Assembly: GCF_007993935.1 (NCBI RefSeq)
Contig: NZ_VITY01000009.1
Coordinates: forward strand, 1-64,000
DNA: 64,000 bases
Direction: 5' to 3'
DNA from: Bradyrhizobium macuxiense
GTDB taxonomy: Bacteria > Pseudomonadota > Alphaproteobacteria > Rhizobiales > Xanthobacteraceae
The position numbers and the translations under genes were made by a program. The notes beneath the pieces are model-generated. The model worked only from the letters and a program-made list of their open reading frames with translations. It did not search any database and was not told the origin of the DNA. The stretch's first letter is position 1; each line of letters opens with the position of its first letter. Below are positions 62,519 to 64,000 of this stretch, piece by piece.

Positions 62519-63982
62519 TCAAGCTGGCGCTTTCACCGCGCCCGCCCAGCGCGCGAACAGCGCCACCTGTTCGGCCGGCCAGGCGCCGTCGCACGGCATG
62601 GTGCCGGCCTCCAGGCGGGCGAGGATCTGCCGGCTGTGCCGGGCGACGTCCTCCTCCTTCCAGAGATCGAAGGCGAACAGCATCGAGCTGCGATCCATCG
62701 GCCGGAACAGCGGCCGGATATGCTGCTCGAACTGCACCGCCTCATCCGGACCGGGCCACGCGACGCCGGTTTCGCTCACGGCCTGCGCATCGTCCGCGAT
62801 TGCGGATGGGCGTGCCGCGGGTGTCGCGTTGCAGACCCACCACCAGCGCGGCACCGGCATGTTCGGCGGCGGCTTCGCGTCGGCGCCGGAGTTCTCCACC
62901 GCGATCCGCGAGCCCCATTCGATATAGGCGACGAAGGCGGCGCGGAATTCCGGATCGGACGGCAGTCCGGCATCGTCGGCGCTCTGCACCATGTAGGTGG
63001 CCCACAGCGCGCGCTGCTCCGGCCGGATCTCCTTGCCGATGTGCTGCGACACCATCCGCCGATAGCCACCATAGCGCTCTGTATAGAGCCGCGGACCGCC
63101 GAACACCTCGCTGAGCCAGGCCGCCACCCGTTCCGGATGATCCGGCGACATCTCGGCGAACAGCGGAGAGAGCAGCGGGTCCTCCGGCACGTAGCGGCTG
63201 TAGAAGATCCGCGTCATGTCGAGCAGCGCCGGATAGCCGCCGGCCCATTCGAACAATGTCGGCTCGCGCAAGGGATCGGGGACCGGGTCGTGAAACCCGA
63301 CGTTCCAGTGCATCCCGCTGCAGAACGGCTTGTTCAGCGACGAGCCGCAGCGGCACAGGCTGGCATGTTCCTGAGACGCACCCGCGTTCTGTGCGACCGG
63401 CGTGCCGCCTTCGTCGACCAGTTCTACGCGGCCGGTGACGCGATACGGGCCGTCCTTCGATATTTCGATCTGTGGCGGCCGGCTGGTATCGGACAGATCG
63501 GCGTCGCGCTCCGGGCCGATGCCGATGCCGAGTGCGCCCGACGGGCATCTGCGCACCGCATTGATGAGATCGTCGAGGCGCGCGCCGCTCGGCGCAACGA
63601 ACGGCTCCTCGCCAAGATGGAACACCGAGTTGAGGCGGTCGGTGCAGAAGGCTGAATGCGCGCAGGTGCCGCGGTTATCGAACACGAACGCCTGCTGCCC
63701 GGCATAGACCTCGAGCTTGTCGGGCACGCGCCGCGGATCCCTGGCGTCGGTGAAGCCGCGCGCGACGTGACTGTCGTCGCAGAACGGCTTGGTCTGCGAT
63801 TGTCCGCAGCGGCACAGCCGCACCGGCGCCTCGGCTGCAACCGGCACACCGAGATGATCGACGATCGCAATGCCGGGCTCGAGTTCGTAGGGCCCGCTGC
63901 GTCTGACGACGATGCGCTTGCGCTTGTGTCGCTCGACGTTTGGACTTTGGTTTGGACCTTGGGCGGAATTGTCGTCTGTCAT
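62519..63982 (-). CDS. CDGSH - ferredoxin-like - CDGSH - truncated-globin fusion protein
   Basis: A 487-residue cytoplasmic protein of several redox modules. First CDGSH iron-sulfur motif LCRCGQSQTKPFCDDSH (about 59-75); a divergent mono-cluster ferredoxin-like region with CAHSAFC and RRCPSGAL (about 110-150); a second CDGSH motif LCRCGSSLNKPFCSGMH (about 215-231); then a group-II truncated-hemoglobin-like domain (YPALLDMTRIFYSRYVPEDPLLSPLFAEMSPDHPERVAAWLSEVFGGP to EWGSRIA). The end DRSSMLFAFDLWKEEDVARHSRQILARLEAGTMPCDGAWP is a conserved cytochrome-like tail without CxxCH. It may sense or process O2 or NO using Fe-S electrons. Start MTDDNSAQ was chosen. Confidence 0.82.
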   Translation of the reverse strand: MTDDNSAQGPNQSPNVERHKRKRIVVRRSGPYELEPGIAIVDHLGVPVAAEAPVRLCRCGQSQTKPFCDDSHVARGFTDARDPRRVPDKLEVYAGQQAFVFDNRGTCAHSAFCTDRLNSVFHLGEEPFVAPSGARLDDLINAVRRCPSGALGIGIGPERDADLSDTSRPPQIEISKDGPYRVTGRVELVDEGGTPVAQNAGASQEHASLCRCGSSLNKPFCSGMHWNVGFHDPVPDPLREPTLFEWAGGYPALLDMTRIFYSRYVPEDPLLSPLFAEMSPDHPERVAAWLSEVFGGPRLYTERYGGYRRMVSQHIGKEIRPEQRALWATYMVQSADDAGLPSDPEFRAAFVAYIEWGSRIAVENSGADAKPPPNMPVPRWWWVCNATPAARPSAIADDAQAVSETGVAWPGPDEAVQFEQHIRPLFRPMDRSSMLFAFDLWKEEDVARHSRQILARLEAGTMPCDGAWPAEQVALFARWAGAVKAPA

Positions 63983-64000
63983 ACCTTGCAATGATCCCTA

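Overview
The window looks like chromosome of a Bradyrhizobium or close relative (Nitrobacteraceae, Alphaproteobacteria). The evidence is high GC coding DNA, a DUF3551 small secreted protein, a SAM-II riboswitch in front of metZ, livMG fusion, aromatic and dicarboxylate catabolism laid out as in Rhodopseudomonas palustris, and many intergenic palindromic repeats of types common in Bradyrhizobium. No phage, insertion sequence, CRISPR or plasmid signature was seen.

Left third (about 0.3-10 kb): a hydroxycinnamate module. A plus-strand operon encodes a crotonase, a feruloyl/coumaroyl-CoA synthase, an SDR, a 4-hydroxybenzoyl-CoA-type thioesterase and a periplasmic binding protein. Facing it is a minus-strand permease/ATPase set (LivH, fused LivM-LivG, LivF), and a MarR regulator is divergent from that set. 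AT-rich palindromes related to each other lie in front of the catabolic operon and between the transporter and the MarR gene, which suggests one regulon (couAB/couP/couR-like).

10-31.6 kb: a dicarboxylate/fatty acid module. Five tandem paralogous Liv-type binding proteins, four ending in their own terminator and the fifth coupled to a glycerate 2-kinase, sit next to a complete livMHFG set. An IclR regulator is divergent from a pimFABCD-like beta-oxidation operon, with a perfect operator-like palindrome between them. The transporter probably imports what the pim enzymes degrade.

31.7-47.5 kb: housekeeping and accessory genes: metZ under a SAM-II riboswitch with terminator, dCTP deaminase, a MATE exporter, an ogt-araC-VOC-SRPBCC group, a GT22-like mannosyltransferase, tRNA-Gly(CCC), flavin oxidoreductases, a DapA-family aldolase and a protein resembling LCIB-type carbonic anhydrases.

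47.4-52.8 kb: a minus-strand cluster of DUF5132-like protein, GRIR-motif membrane protein, a P1B ATPase without the CPC motif, EcsC protein and DUF445 protein. This resembles the gene content of ferrosome (iron storage organelle) clusters and is the best candidate for an unusual system here.

53-64 kb: a cytochrome P450 with an atypical I-helix, a LuxR regulator, an ECF sigma factor with DUF4142 and cupredoxin genes, a LysR regulator divergent from a VanA-like Rieske oxygenase lacking a reductase partner, a PhaC-like hydrolase with a cysteine nucleophile, RidA, a secreted PHB depolymerase/feruloyl-esterase-like protein and a CDGSH-ferredoxin-CDGSH-globin fusion. Functional calls come from motifs and remembered family features, not from database searches.
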